Positions 1-7,203 of a stretch of 19,246 nucleotides of DNA are shown here, piece by piece. Position numbers and translations under genes: made by a program. The DNA is from CAZZCP01 sp964653235. Its GTDB lineage: Bacteria; Bdellovibrionota; Bdellovibrionia; Bdellovibrionales; UBA840. The notes under the pieces are model-generated. The model was not told the origin of the DNA, ran no database searches, and worked only from the letters and a program-made list of their open reading frames with translations. How positions within the stretch are numbered: the stretch's first letter is position 1; the number at the start of each line of letters is the position of its first letter. The stretch spans positions 1 through 19,246 of the forward strand of contig CAZZCP010000052.1 of assembly GCA_964653235.1 (NCBI GenBank), written 5' to 3'.

Positions 1-55
1 TTTTTCTAAGTTTTTTTTCTAAGTTTTTTTTCTAAGTTTTTTTTCTAAGTTTTTT
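1..55. repeat. 13-bp tandem repeat at window start
   Basis: Three complete copies of a 13-base unit (eight T then CTAAG) run from 11 to 49, flanked by partial copies at 1-10 and 50-55. The copies are identical, with no base changes. The repeat lies directly before a gene whose natural N-terminus seems to be missing and contains an in-frame TAA at 33-35. Perfect copies ending abruptly at coding sequence suggest an assembly or read-end artefact, although a genuine slippage-prone tract cannot be excluded. Confidence 0.85.
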
Positions 56-959
56 GCGGGCGCAGGAGTATCATTCGCCCAATGAGCTCTATCCGCAAGA
101 TGCCAATTCTATTTTAAAAAGAGCACCTGAAGGAGCATATGTAGGTGTTGGCACCGAAAGGGCGATACTGGGCTTTATTCAAGCAAGGAGTTCAACACAT
201 CTGATATGGATTGACCCTTATCCCAGTGTATTGGCTTTTAATGAATTCAATCTTGAGCTCTTAAAAGCGGCTAGGTCTCGAGAAGATTATTTGCATCTTC
301 GACTCGAGGCTGATGTAGAAGAGGTCAGATCTAGGCTTTATCAAGCCCCTGGTCGCGTGATACAGGTTGTTTCTGATATTCTTGAGCTAATGAGGTCGCC
401 TGATTTTGGTGAAGGTCATTTTAATCAGAACTATGAATATCGTTTTCGCTCAAAACCCTTTCGGACTATCAATTATCTTTTCAATGATGAGGCTTTTGCA
501 CGAATCAAACAGGCAGTCGATGAAGGAAGAGTTTTTATAAAACCTACAGACTTGAGCAACAAAAACAGCTTAGAGTCATTGCGAGATTTTTTAGTTCGCA
601 ATGCCCTGAAGATTTCAGTCTTAGATATTAGCAATATTGCCAATTTCAATGAGGGATTTAATGCTTATATGAAAATAGAAAAAGCTTTACAGATGTTGAA
701 AGTTTTAAAATCTGTGGCCCATAGATTGGGTTTTATTTTGCATTCTTACACCTCTAACTCGATGATTTTGAAAGATATCTTTCGTCCTTTACCAAGTATT
801 TCATGGAAGTACTATGCTTGGTCTTTTGATTTTTCGATCTGGGTCTATGAGAGCGATATGAGATCTGTGTTCTTTGATCAGTTTCGGCGCGGCTTGATCC
901 GTCTTCCCTTTTCTTCCAAAAGTGGACCTTCTGGCTGTCAATTGGCCTTTAGTTCTTAA
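54..959 (+). CDS. LIC_10091-like hypothetical protein, 5'-truncated
   Basis: The frame opens after an in-frame TAA at 33-35; the only start-like codon before recognisable protein is a TTG inside the T-rich repeat with no ribosome binding site, so the true N-terminus is probably missing. The readable 301 residues include SPNELYPQD near the start and then GAYVGVGTER followed by a predicted strand ending in WIDPYPSV. As I recall it, this pattern occurs in a family of methyltransferase-like proteins of unknown function typified by Leptospira LIC_10091 (GAYLGVGPEQ then an IVDIR-like strand). The rest alternates helices and strands, with no membrane segment seen. The 3' end overlaps the convergent methyltransferase gene by 11 bases. 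The family assignment comes from motif memory only, and no catalytic activity is assigned. Confidence 0.6.
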   Translation: MRAQEYHSPNELYPQDANSILKRAPEGAYVGVGTERAILGFIQARSSTHLIWIDPYPSVLAFNEFNLELLKAARSREDYLHLRLEADVEEVRSRLYQAPGRVIQVVSDILELMRSPDFGEGHFNQNYEYRFRSKPFRTINYLFNDEAFARIKQAVDEGRVFIKPTDLSNKNSLESLRDFLVRNALKISVLDISNIANFNEGFNAYMKIEKALQMLKVLKSVAHRLGFILHSYTSNSMILKDIFRPLPSISWKYYAWSFDFSIWVYESDMRSVFFDQFRRGLIRLPFSSKSGPSGCQLAFSS

Positions 960-1578
960 AGAGCGTCAGATTGTTTGCGGGGAACTCCACTTTCCAACCC
1001 CATCGATCAGCAATCCACTCCATGCACTCCTGGCTATAAAAGCTCACATGTGTTGGGTCACTGGGGTAGTGCCACTCTAGAAAATCCATGTCTGGATAGA
1101 GAATGCTGGTCATCACTACCAAAATACTATTGAAATTCATTAAGTTTTTCAGCTTTTCAAACTCTTGGTCGGGATGAAAAAAATGTTCAATCACTTCGGT
1201 AAGGGTAATAAAATCATATTTTCTATCTAGAGCCTGTGGATTGTTGAAATACAAAGGATCGTAAAGAGTGATGTCGAAGCCTCTCTCTTGCAGCATTTTT
1301 CCTAAAGCCGGTCCAGGGCCACAACCAAAATCCATGCCTTTGGCAGAACGCTGTCTTTCATTTTGTATTACTTGGACAACAGGTCTTAAAAACTCACGAT
1401 AGTCGGGGTCATCTGGGTCATTGTGGTGAAGATCGTATCTTGATTTTTCTTCATCTAGAGCCAAGCGCAAATCAGGATCTTCAAATACAAAATCACAGTT
1501 ACGACATCGATAGTAATCACCATCTCTTCTTTGAAATTCTAAATAAGATTTATCATTATGACATAGGGGGCATTCCAT
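949..1578 (-). CDS. Class I SAM-dependent methyltransferase with N-terminal zinc ribbon
   Basis: This 209-residue protein has two Cys pairs at its N-terminus (C3-x2-C6 and C25-x2-C28), consistent with a small zinc ribbon. A Rossmann-type methyltransferase fold follows. Motif I is D83-F-G-C-G-P-G89, followed by an acidic end of strand 2 (LYDP) and a TLTEVIEHF segment typical of the Methyltransf_23 group. The C-terminal half has WHYPSDPTHVSFYS, characteristic of a conserved bacterial subgroup. The substrate is unknown. I chose the ATG at 1578, which overlaps the TGA of the upstream gene as TGATG and so suggests translational coupling; a TTG one codon earlier is less likely. It is the last gene of the exbB-exbD operon, linking it by position to the envelope, though it is predicted to be a soluble cytoplasmic enzyme. 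Confidence 0.85.
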   Translation of the reverse strand: MECPLCHNDKSYLEFQRRDGDYYRCRNCDFVFEDPDLRLALDEEKSRYDLHHNDPDDPDYREFLRPVVQVIQNERQRSAKGMDFGCGPGPALGKMLQERGFDITLYDPLYFNNPQALDRKYDFITLTEVIEHFFHPDQEFEKLKNLMNFNSILVVMTSILYPDMDFLEWHYPSDPTHVSFYSQECMEWIADRWGWKVEFPANNLTLFKN

Positions 1579-2948
1579 CAATTGCTACCAAAGAGTTTTC
1601 TCTCTAAAATAATTTTTACTACTGGCTCTGGAACCAAATCTTTCCACTCTTCTTGACCTTTACGAATCATTTCGAGAATATTTTGATACTCAAGATCTGT
1701 ACAACTGTCTATCTTTCCTTTTAAATCTTGGAGCTTATTGTCTTTTTTCAAGTGCTGAACAAAATCATTGTTTTCTTTAGCCTGGTAGTTACTTAGCTCT
1801 AAACAGCCTTTGTCGTAGCGATGGGGATAGACATACATTCTTCCCCCTTTGTGAAAGAGCTTTCCCATGCCTTCGTAAAAGCCACCAGGGTAGTCTTTGT
1901 AATATTCTGAGGTAAAGAGATTGTCGAGTAGGCCTGCTCCCAGAATTAGAGCAATAGGATTTTCGGTAAATCTCTGTAAATAATTTTTTAAGTCAGAAAA
2001 AAGAAAAAAGTCAGAAATCATTACCGGATAGCCTAGACTCGTTAGTGTGTCGACTCTGTCTAAAAAATTCTTACGATAGAGTTGTCCTTTTTCTCTAAGG
2101 TGATGAATGGTCATTTCGAGCATAGGTAAAACATTTTCAGTTTCTTTATTGAATATTTCTTTAGCCGATTCGAGCATATCGACATGAATTTTGGTTAGTG
2201 GGCAAAAACTACCACGAAGCACGAGCGGAGACTTAGCATAGAGAGTGTCCATTATTTGCAAGGCACCACCTGTGGGTTCGAAAATTGTTGCAGGTGAAAA
2301 GCCCATTTCAACCAAGCGAAGATTCATCAAGCGATTGTCAATATGTGTGAATTCATCACCGCGAAACTCGATCATATCAATTACTACACGACCAGGGTCA
2401 ATATAGTCGGTCAATGCTTCGATCAATACCTCGGGCTCATTATGAAGATTGAGGGCAGCGTGAACTAAATTGACTCCTAATTTGCCTAGAGCCTCTCTCT
2501 GTCTGTCGGGCATTCGATTGTGTAATATTGTATGCAGAATGATTTCATTGGCAGGGCCTAGGGGGCGCAATTGAAAGCGGATTCCCAGCCATCCATGGGC
2601 AATTCTGCCCTTTTTGAAACTGGCAGTTGCCACTGTATCGGCAAAGGCAAAAAAACGAGTTTCTTTACCTCGCTTCTCTCCAAGCCTTTCGTGCAATAAA
2701 TTGTATTCGTGATTGAGCATGCTCTCAAGACGCTCGCGGCTGACGTAGCGACCCGCTTTGCCGTAGATCGCATCACTAAACTTCATATCATAGGCTGACA
2801 TGCTCTTTGCCACTGTTTGTGAAGACCAACCCGCATCAAAAAAGTGTTTGGCAACTTCTTGACCTGCACCAATTTCGGCAAAACTTCCGTATTTACTGGC
2901 ATCTTTATTGATACTCAGTGCTTTTTCGACAAGGCTTTTGGCTCCCAT
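1578..2948 (-). CDS. Conserved 456-aa protein of unknown function, often mislabelled TonB-dependent receptor
   Basis: The start ATG directly abuts the exbD TAA (TAAATG), with GGAG seven bases upstream inside exbD. The N-terminus contains KYGSFAEIGAGQEVAKHFF, then SMSAYDMKFSDAIYG and RYVSRERLESMLNHEY. From memory these mark a strongly conserved bacterial family that databases often name 'TonB-dependent receptor'. Nothing here supports that name: there is no signal peptide, plug or beta-barrel pattern, and at 456 residues it is shorter than usual receptors. It reads as a soluble cytoplasmic protein with an N-terminal GAGQEV glycine-rich turn, a central HGWLGIRFQ segment, and a helical, charged C-terminus. 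Position between exbD and a methyltransferase suggests a shared job, perhaps accounting for the receptor name. Function unknown. Confidence 0.85.
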   Translation of the reverse strand: MGAKSLVEKALSINKDASKYGSFAEIGAGQEVAKHFFDAGWSSQTVAKSMSAYDMKFSDAIYGKAGRYVSRERLESMLNHEYNLLHERLGEKRGKETRFFAFADTVATASFKKGRIAHGWLGIRFQLRPLGPANEIILHTILHNRMPDRQREALGKLGVNLVHAALNLHNEPEVLIEALTDYIDPGRVVIDMIEFRGDEFTHIDNRLMNLRLVEMGFSPATIFEPTGGALQIMDTLYAKSPLVLRGSFCPLTKIHVDMLESAKEIFNKETENVLPMLEMTIHHLREKGQLYRKNFLDRVDTLTSLGYPVMISDFFLFSDLKNYLQRFTENPIALILGAGLLDNLFTSEYYKDYPGGFYEGMGKLFHKGGRMYVYPHRYDKGCLELSNYQAKENNDFVQHLKKDNKLQDLKGKIDSCTDLEYQNILEMIRKGQEEWKDLVPEPVVKIILERKLFGSN

Positions 2949-3353
2949 TTACTTCTCCGTACTAATTGCAAATTTTTGAATCCCGGCTTGTTTTACCAGA
3001 TCGATGATTTGAATGACCATACCGTGCGATGCTTCCTTATCGGCAGCAATAATAGCTTGGGCATTGGGGTTGTTTTTTACCTCACCTTCAATAAAAACAG
3101 TAAGGTCGGTCTCGTTTGAATCTTTACCATTCAGTGCCAGTTGGCCTTCTTTTGAAATCGTTATATTGATCTGGGTTGGAGTTGTGTCCTCCCCGGAAGC
3201 GGCTTTGGGCAGTTGAATATTAATACTTGGGTTGATAATGGCTGGGGCTGTTATCATAAAAATGATTAAGATAACCAAAATAATATCAACAAAGGGAGTA
3301 ATATTAATATCTACAATGGGGCCATCGTCTTCTCCACCCATCTTTGCTGCCAC
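2949..3353 (-). CDS. exbD: ExbD/TolR-family proton-channel subunit
   Basis: This 134-residue protein has a short cytoplasmic N-terminus, one membrane helix at about residues 21-40 (FVDIILVILIIFMITAPAII) and a periplasmic domain, the usual ExbD/TolR layout. D23 in the PFVDIILV motif is the expected proton-relay aspartate. The C-terminal half has the conserved ADKEASHGMVIQIIDLVKQAGI pattern. With ExbB it would form a proton-driven inner-membrane motor that energises outer-membrane transport or envelope processes. I chose a GTG start at 3353, which overlaps the exbB TAG by one base and has GGAG seven bases upstream. The ATG at 3341 is possible, but its spacing from that site is about 19 bases. 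No TonB or TolA is encoded nearby, so the energised partner is unknown. Confidence 0.92.
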   Translation of the reverse strand: MAAKMGGEDDGPIVDINITPFVDIILVILIIFMITAPAIINPSINIQLPKAASGEDTTPTQINITISKEGQLALNGKDSNETDLTVFIEGEVKNNPNAQAIIAADKEASHGMVIQIIDLVKQAGIQKFAISTEK

Positions 3354-3988
3354 TATTTTTCTCCTTTTTTGTAAGCATAGGCGATGCAAAGCTCTCGTAC
3401 AGAGTCTATACCTTGAAGTATTCCCCTTACTTGCTTGCTAAAATAGTTATAGGCAACAACAGCAGGAATGGCCACAAATAGACCAACCGCAGTTGCGATC
3501 AAGGCCTCAGAGATACCTGCTTGAACCACTTGCATCCCGGCATTTCCTTCATTTGAGGAGAGATCTTGAAAGGCTTTCATAATTCCTAAAACAGTACCCA
3601 AAAGACCTACAAATGGTGCATTAGAGCCAACGGTGGCCAAAAAGTTTAAGAATTTTTCAAGGCGTGCTTTTTCCATAATCTTATAAGAGTTGAAAATCTC
3701 TTCTAAACCTTTAGTGCCATTTTCTTTTACGTGGCGGAGCCCATAGGTAAGGGCTTTTGCTTCAATACTGTCACGTTCTTTGCTTAGATGCTCAAGATCT
3801 TCTAGAGAATTGGTTTGTAGGGCATCTTCAAGTCGATCTTGCATTTTTTGGCTATAATTGGAAATTCCGCGTAGAGTTAAAAATCTTTCGATCATCATAG
3901 CGACACTGATTACGCTCAAGGCAAATAAGAACCATAGTATTCCAAGAGCACCATATTCGGCTGCTACAGCGATTTGTTGAGTAATCAT
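3353..3988 (-). CDS. exbB: ExbB/TolQ/MotA-family proton-channel protein
   Basis: This 211-residue inner-membrane protein has an N-terminal helix near residues 12-32, a cytoplasmic helical region, and two more membrane segments. The hallmark block FLATVGSNAPFVGLLGTVLGI is followed by GISEALIATAVGLFVAIPA, the conserved ExbB/TolQ pore region with its Thr and small residues. The length fits the short ExbB class. GGAGG lies four bases before the ATG. It is the first gene of the operon exbB-exbD-456-aa protein-methyltransferase, which diverges from the sulfatase-like lipoprotein gene. The sequence cannot separate ExbB from TolQ function, because neither TonB nor Pal/TolB is present. Confidence 0.92.
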   Translation of the reverse strand: MITQQIAVAAEYGALGILWFLFALSVISVAMMIERFLTLRGISNYSQKMQDRLEDALQTNSLEDLEHLSKERDSIEAKALTYGLRHVKENGTKGLEEIFNSYKIMEKARLEKFLNFLATVGSNAPFVGLLGTVLGIMKAFQDLSSNEGNAGMQVVQAGISEALIATAVGLFVAIPAVVAYNYFSKQVRGILQGIDSVRELCIAYAYKKGEK

Positions 3989-4082
3989 ATTTCCTCCCTA
4001 GGACACAGTATCTTAGAAGCCGGTATCAGATTCAAGTCTAAAGCTCTTTGCTCTCAAGACGAGAACAATATAAAATGCTGCT
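3989..4082. promoter_or_regulatory. Divergent intergenic region between exbB and the lipoprotein gene
   Basis: These 94 bases must carry the start signals for two divergent operons. On the + strand, a good -10 match TATAAA lies at 4069-4074, only eight bases before the ATG at 4083, with only weak -35 matches (for example TTGCTC at 4048). No Shine-Dalgarno sequence precedes that ATG. If the -10 is real, the transcript would begin almost at the start codon. On the minus strand I see no convincing promoter, but GGGAGG precedes exbB. No operator-like symmetry stands out. Confidence 0.35.
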
Positions 4083-5900
4083 ATGTACAAAGTTTTTCTG
4101 TCATTCTTACTTTTCGTCTCCTGCCAGTGGCAAGACAAAAAGGCCGAGTCGATTCTTTTGATTGCGGTTGAGAATTTTTCTTCTGAGAGTCTTTTGTGCA
4201 ATGAAGAGCAAAGAGAAAGAGCCAAGGGCTTTAGTGATCTTTGCCAAGATGCTGTTCGCTTCTCTCATGTTTTTACACCGAGCCCCTTGTCACAAGCCTC
4301 ACTGGCGTCAATTTTAACGGCCAAATATCCCTATGAACATGGCCTTTGGCACAATGGTTCGAGATATTTAAAAGAAAATTGGGAAACTTTTGCTGAAACT
4401 GCTGTCGAAAAAGGCTATCGAACCGCTTTTTTTTCGGGAGGCTCCAGCATTTGGAGAAAATCGGGACTCTCGCAAGGATTTGAATGGTTTGATGACAATG
4501 TGGGGGTTGATTTGGGTTATTATTACCGACCAGTAGCACAAAATTTTTCTCGTTTTGTGCGTTGGCTCGATTTAGAGGTACAAAATGATCCTTTTGTATC
4601 AATACTCTATATTCCAGATCTACAGTTTGAGCAGTCAGAAACCTTTACAGATACAGGCCTCAAGAGAGAGCGTAATATTGAAGGGCAGTTCCAAGAACTG
4701 GATGAGTCTCTATCTAGCCTCTTTTCTGAATTGAAAAAAAGGGGCAGATGGAACAATACCTATATCATTTTATTTGGTCTAAACGGACAAACCAAAAGCT
4801 ACCGACAAAAAGAACTGAACCCAATCAATTTGCACTCTGAAAATGTTCAAGTAGCCTTTTTTGCCAAGCCTCCTCGAAAACCTCGCGACCTAGGGCTCAA
4901 CTGGAAGGTCGATCACAACTACAGTTTGGTTGATTTGGGATACAGTATTTTTCGCTTTTTAGGAAAAGAGATGCAAAAAAAGGATTACTTGCCAAGAAAG
5001 TCTATCTTTCAGGCCTTAGAAGAAAAAGACAACAGTATTCATAAATGGAATCGAAGTATTCTTGTCGAATCTGCTTGGGGGCAAAGACATGGCTTATCAA
5101 ATACCAGGTTGAGTATACGAAATGGACATTTCCTCTATCTTCATCAAGAGTCTGCTGTTTATTTTAATACCTTGATCGATCGACTCGAAACCACTCCCAT
5201 CGTTTGGAAAGAAGAGAATCCTTTTTCTATTACTGAGGGGCTTTTACAAGCTGTTCAAGTAGCTTTTTGGCAACCTATAGCGGATGATGAAATTGCCAAA
5301 TGGCAGCTCTCAAGTCAGTTGTTTTCAATTTATAGAGATGAATATATCTTGTCTTTTCTTGAAGAGCTTGCAGATCAGAGATTGGATGATCAACAGTTGC
5401 AAAACTGGCGAGCCAAATTTGCTTTGCAAAATAGAGACTGGAAAAGTCTTCTGATGACAGGCCTAAAGAACAAAAACGATAACTGGGTTTATGTTGCGAG
5501 GAAAAATCGTAAAAAAGGAAAGGTTCAAGAGCTGCAATTGCAACCTTGTTTAAGACTATTTGCCAAAGATCATTTTCGATCTCAACAAGCCAAGAGAGAT
5601 GAGAGCACACCGCCCAAATGTGAAGATGAAATGAGTTTGAGCCTATTTCAATGGGTTGAGAGAAAGGGTAAAGAAAGAGAGAGAGCTAGAGAGACATTTA
5701 TACGTCATTATATTAAACATAGCCTAGACCAGGAAATTCTTGGCCACAATTATCGTTTAGGCATGATTTGGGACATATCGAAACAGATTCAAGATAAACC
5801 CCACGCGGTTGACCTAGTCCTTTCCTTGCCAGAGTACTCAAGATATAGAAAAATAGTCAGTACAAGAATGGAATTTCACCAAGCGAACCGATTGCAATGA
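4083..5900 (+). CDS. Sulfatase-fold lipoprotein, probably catalytically inactive
   Basis: This 605-residue protein begins with a short signal ending in a lipobox-like LLFVSC (C14), suggesting an anchored lipoprotein. Residues about 22-310 follow the alkaline phosphatase/sulfatase layout. ESILLIAVENF stands where active members have a strand then Asp-Asp or Asp-Thr; FTPSPLSQASLASILTAKYP stands at the nucleophile loop (S70 at the FGly/Ser/Thr position); FGLNG (233-235) stands at the Asp-His-Gly metal site; and NYSLVDLGYSIFRFLG matches the usual SLVDL-x-PTLL-x-L-x-G end. The metal ligands are replaced: E30-N31 at the first site and L233-N234-G235 at the second. The remaining ~295 residues are helical, charged and unrecognised. 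No ribosome binding site precedes the ATG. The next gene overlaps it by ATGA. The fold call is fairly secure; loss of activity is inference. Confidence 0.75.
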   Translation: MYKVFLSFLLFVSCQWQDKKAESILLIAVENFSSESLLCNEEQRERAKGFSDLCQDAVRFSHVFTPSPLSQASLASILTAKYPYEHGLWHNGSRYLKENWETFAETAVEKGYRTAFFSGGSSIWRKSGLSQGFEWFDDNVGVDLGYYYRPVAQNFSRFVRWLDLEVQNDPFVSILYIPDLQFEQSETFTDTGLKRERNIEGQFQELDESLSSLFSELKKRGRWNNTYIILFGLNGQTKSYRQKELNPINLHSENVQVAFFAKPPRKPRDLGLNWKVDHNYSLVDLGYSIFRFLGKEMQKKDYLPRKSIFQALEEKDNSIHKWNRSILVESAWGQRHGLSNTRLSIRNGHFLYLHQESAVYFNTLIDRLETTPIVWKEENPFSITEGLLQAVQVAFWQPIADDEIAKWQLSSQLFSIYRDEYILSFLEELADQRLDDQQLQNWRAKFALQNRDWKSLLMTGLKNKNDNWVYVARKNRKKGKVQELQLQPCLRLFAKDHFRSQQAKRDESTPPKCEDEMSLSLFQWVERKGKERERARETFIRHYIKHSLDQEILGHNYRLGMIWDISKQIQDKPHAVDLVLSLPEYSRYRKIVSTRMEFHQANRLQ

Positions 5901-6529
5901 AAAAGTTTTTCTTATTACTGATATGTCTGGTTGTTTTTTCTCCGATTGCTGAGGCAAAGAGAAGAAGGTCTTATCTTTTTTCAAACGATCAAAAGTCTTT
6001 GACACTTCTTTTAGGAACACAGTTTGGATTGCGTTACCAAAACTGGATTTCTTGGAGAAGTGCATGGAATTATGATTTAATTTATGATACAGACGAAATC
6101 ATTCAAGGACAGGTAAACTACGTTCGCTACCTCTATGATGCTAAAGACAAGGTTCGTAAAGAAAATGTTTGGAACTCGAGCTATTTCTATGTAGGCCCTG
6201 GACTATTGTTGGGCCATGGGTTTGGTGAAGATTTAAATGATGATGATGAAGTTCAGTTGGGTGTTCGAGGTTTTGCAGGGATGGACTATTTATTTTCTAG
6301 AAGCAATTGGGCGCTTCGAATTGAAATTGCTGGAGTGGGTTTCTTAAGTGCCAATGAAGCTTTTGGTCTTCAAGCCTTTATTGGAGTCAGCTACCAATGG
6401 GATCGTTTTTATCGTTCTTCGTTTCGTCGTGTTGACGGCAGTGAGGACGTAGAGCCAGGCCCAAAGCGACAAAAGCCTAGAAGTAAAAAATTTAAAGCGA
6501 AAGATGACTTTGAAAAAGAGTTTGAATAA
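5897..6529 (+). CDS. Predicted outer-membrane beta-barrel protein
   Basis: The start ATG overlaps the previous TGA (ATGA), so translation is probably coupled to the sulfatase-fold lipoprotein. The 210-residue product has a clear Sec signal peptide ending near SPIAEA at residues 15-20. Alternating polar and aromatic strands follow, such as SLTLLLGTQFGLRYQNW, SSYFYVGPGLLLGHGFG and LQAFIGVSYQWDRFY, typical of a small outer-membrane barrel of about eight strands. After the last strand comes a tail of about 38 residues rich in Lys, Arg, Asp and Glu (RQKPRSKKFKAKDDF), which would lie in the periplasm. It does not end in the aromatic residue usual for BAM substrates, so the folding signal may be internal. 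No family is recognised; function unknown. Confidence 0.75.
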   Translation: MKKFFLLLICLVVFSPIAEAKRRRSYLFSNDQKSLTLLLGTQFGLRYQNWISWRSAWNYDLIYDTDEIIQGQVNYVRYLYDAKDKVRKENVWNSSYFYVGPGLLLGHGFGEDLNDDDEVQLGVRGFAGMDYLFSRSNWALRIEIAGVGFLSANEAFGLQAFIGVSYQWDRFYRSSFRRVDGSEDVEPGPKRQKPRSKKFKAKDDFEKEFE

Positions 6530-6534
6530 GGCTT

Positions 6535-7203
6535 TTAGAACTCGAGTAAGCCCAACCAGTAGGCTTGATCTTCTAAATCATTCATCAAAAGTTTTTCCAG
6601 AACTTCAAAACTCCAATCTATACCCTCTTGAAAGATCGACAAAGGTAATTGATTGCTGGCGATCAAAAGCAACTTGTCACCGGCTTCAAAAACATAAGAG
6701 TGGGTTCGTAAGTCAGGGCTTTTTTGTACTCCCAATAGGTATTTAGGTAGAGGAGAGTTCATACCATGCAAGAAAGCTGAGTTTCGTTCATTAGAGAGTA
6801 CACTGATTCTTTGTCCTGCTTTTTGATAAATACAATATGGACCCCCATATTGTATAATTGAGAGTTCAGGGCGTTTAAATTGAATTGCTGTAAACTCAAC
6901 GCCAGTAATATATTCTTTTTGATTGTCTTCACGAAATAAAAGCTCATTGGCAAGCAGGGTACTTATACGAAGATTGTTGGTTCTAGAACTGTATTGCTCT
7001 AATTTCGGAAAGGGGCTCGTAGCCTCGCGATCTAAGCTAGCTGCTTGAAAATAATCTTTTGCCCTTTCAATAGCACGCTTTCCTCCATGGCTCGCTCCCC
7101 AAGTCATTGCCACTAACAATACTTGATCTTTTTCAGAATAATAAATCTCGGGCATTGGAAAACGATGATCTTTTCCAGGTTTATTTCGTTCTTGAAACTT
7201 CAT
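6535..7203 (-). CDS. PP2C-like protein lacking canonical metal-binding residues
   Basis: This 222-residue soluble protein follows the PP2C/PPM phosphatase outline. LLVAMTWGASHGGKRA (29-44) sits where active enzymes read VADGMGGH-x-x-G. IIQYGGPYCIY (116-126) matches the VGDSRAY region, YLLGV matches the LG(I/V) turn, and GDKLLLIASNQL (175-186) matches GD-x-LLLCSDGL. The expected acids are replaced: M33 for the first metal Asp, G121 in the GDS position and N184 for the Asp of SDG. The scaffold remains without the catalytic centre, suggesting a pseudophosphatase that binds rather than hydrolyses. Its ATG overlaps the upstream double-FHA gene stop as ATGA. It is the last gene of the tadC operon. 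PP2C partners of FHA proteins are familiar from type VI secretion loci, which supports the call, but the match is remote. Confidence 0.55.
   Translation of the reverse strand: MKFQERNKPGKDHRFPMPEIYYSEKDQVLLVAMTWGASHGGKRAIERAKDYFQAASLDREATSPFPKLEQYSSRTNNLRISTLLANELLFREDNQKEYITGVEFTAIQFKRPELSIIQYGGPYCIYQKAGQRISVLSNERNSAFLHGMNSPLPKYLLGVQKSPDLRTHSYVFEAGDKLLLIASNQLPLSIFQEGIDWSFEVLEKLLMNDLEDQAYWLGLLEF

Noticed and set aside
4013..4225. Minus-strand frame spanning the exbB-lipoprotein intergenic region
   Set aside because: It overlaps the lipoprotein start antisense, lacks a ribosome binding site and has no recognisable features.
6541..6570. AAGCC/GGCTT inverted repeat near the convergent ends at 6529 and 6535
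   Set aside because: The stem is five base pairs with a nine-base loop and no T run on either strand, and it lies inside the PP2C-like gene.
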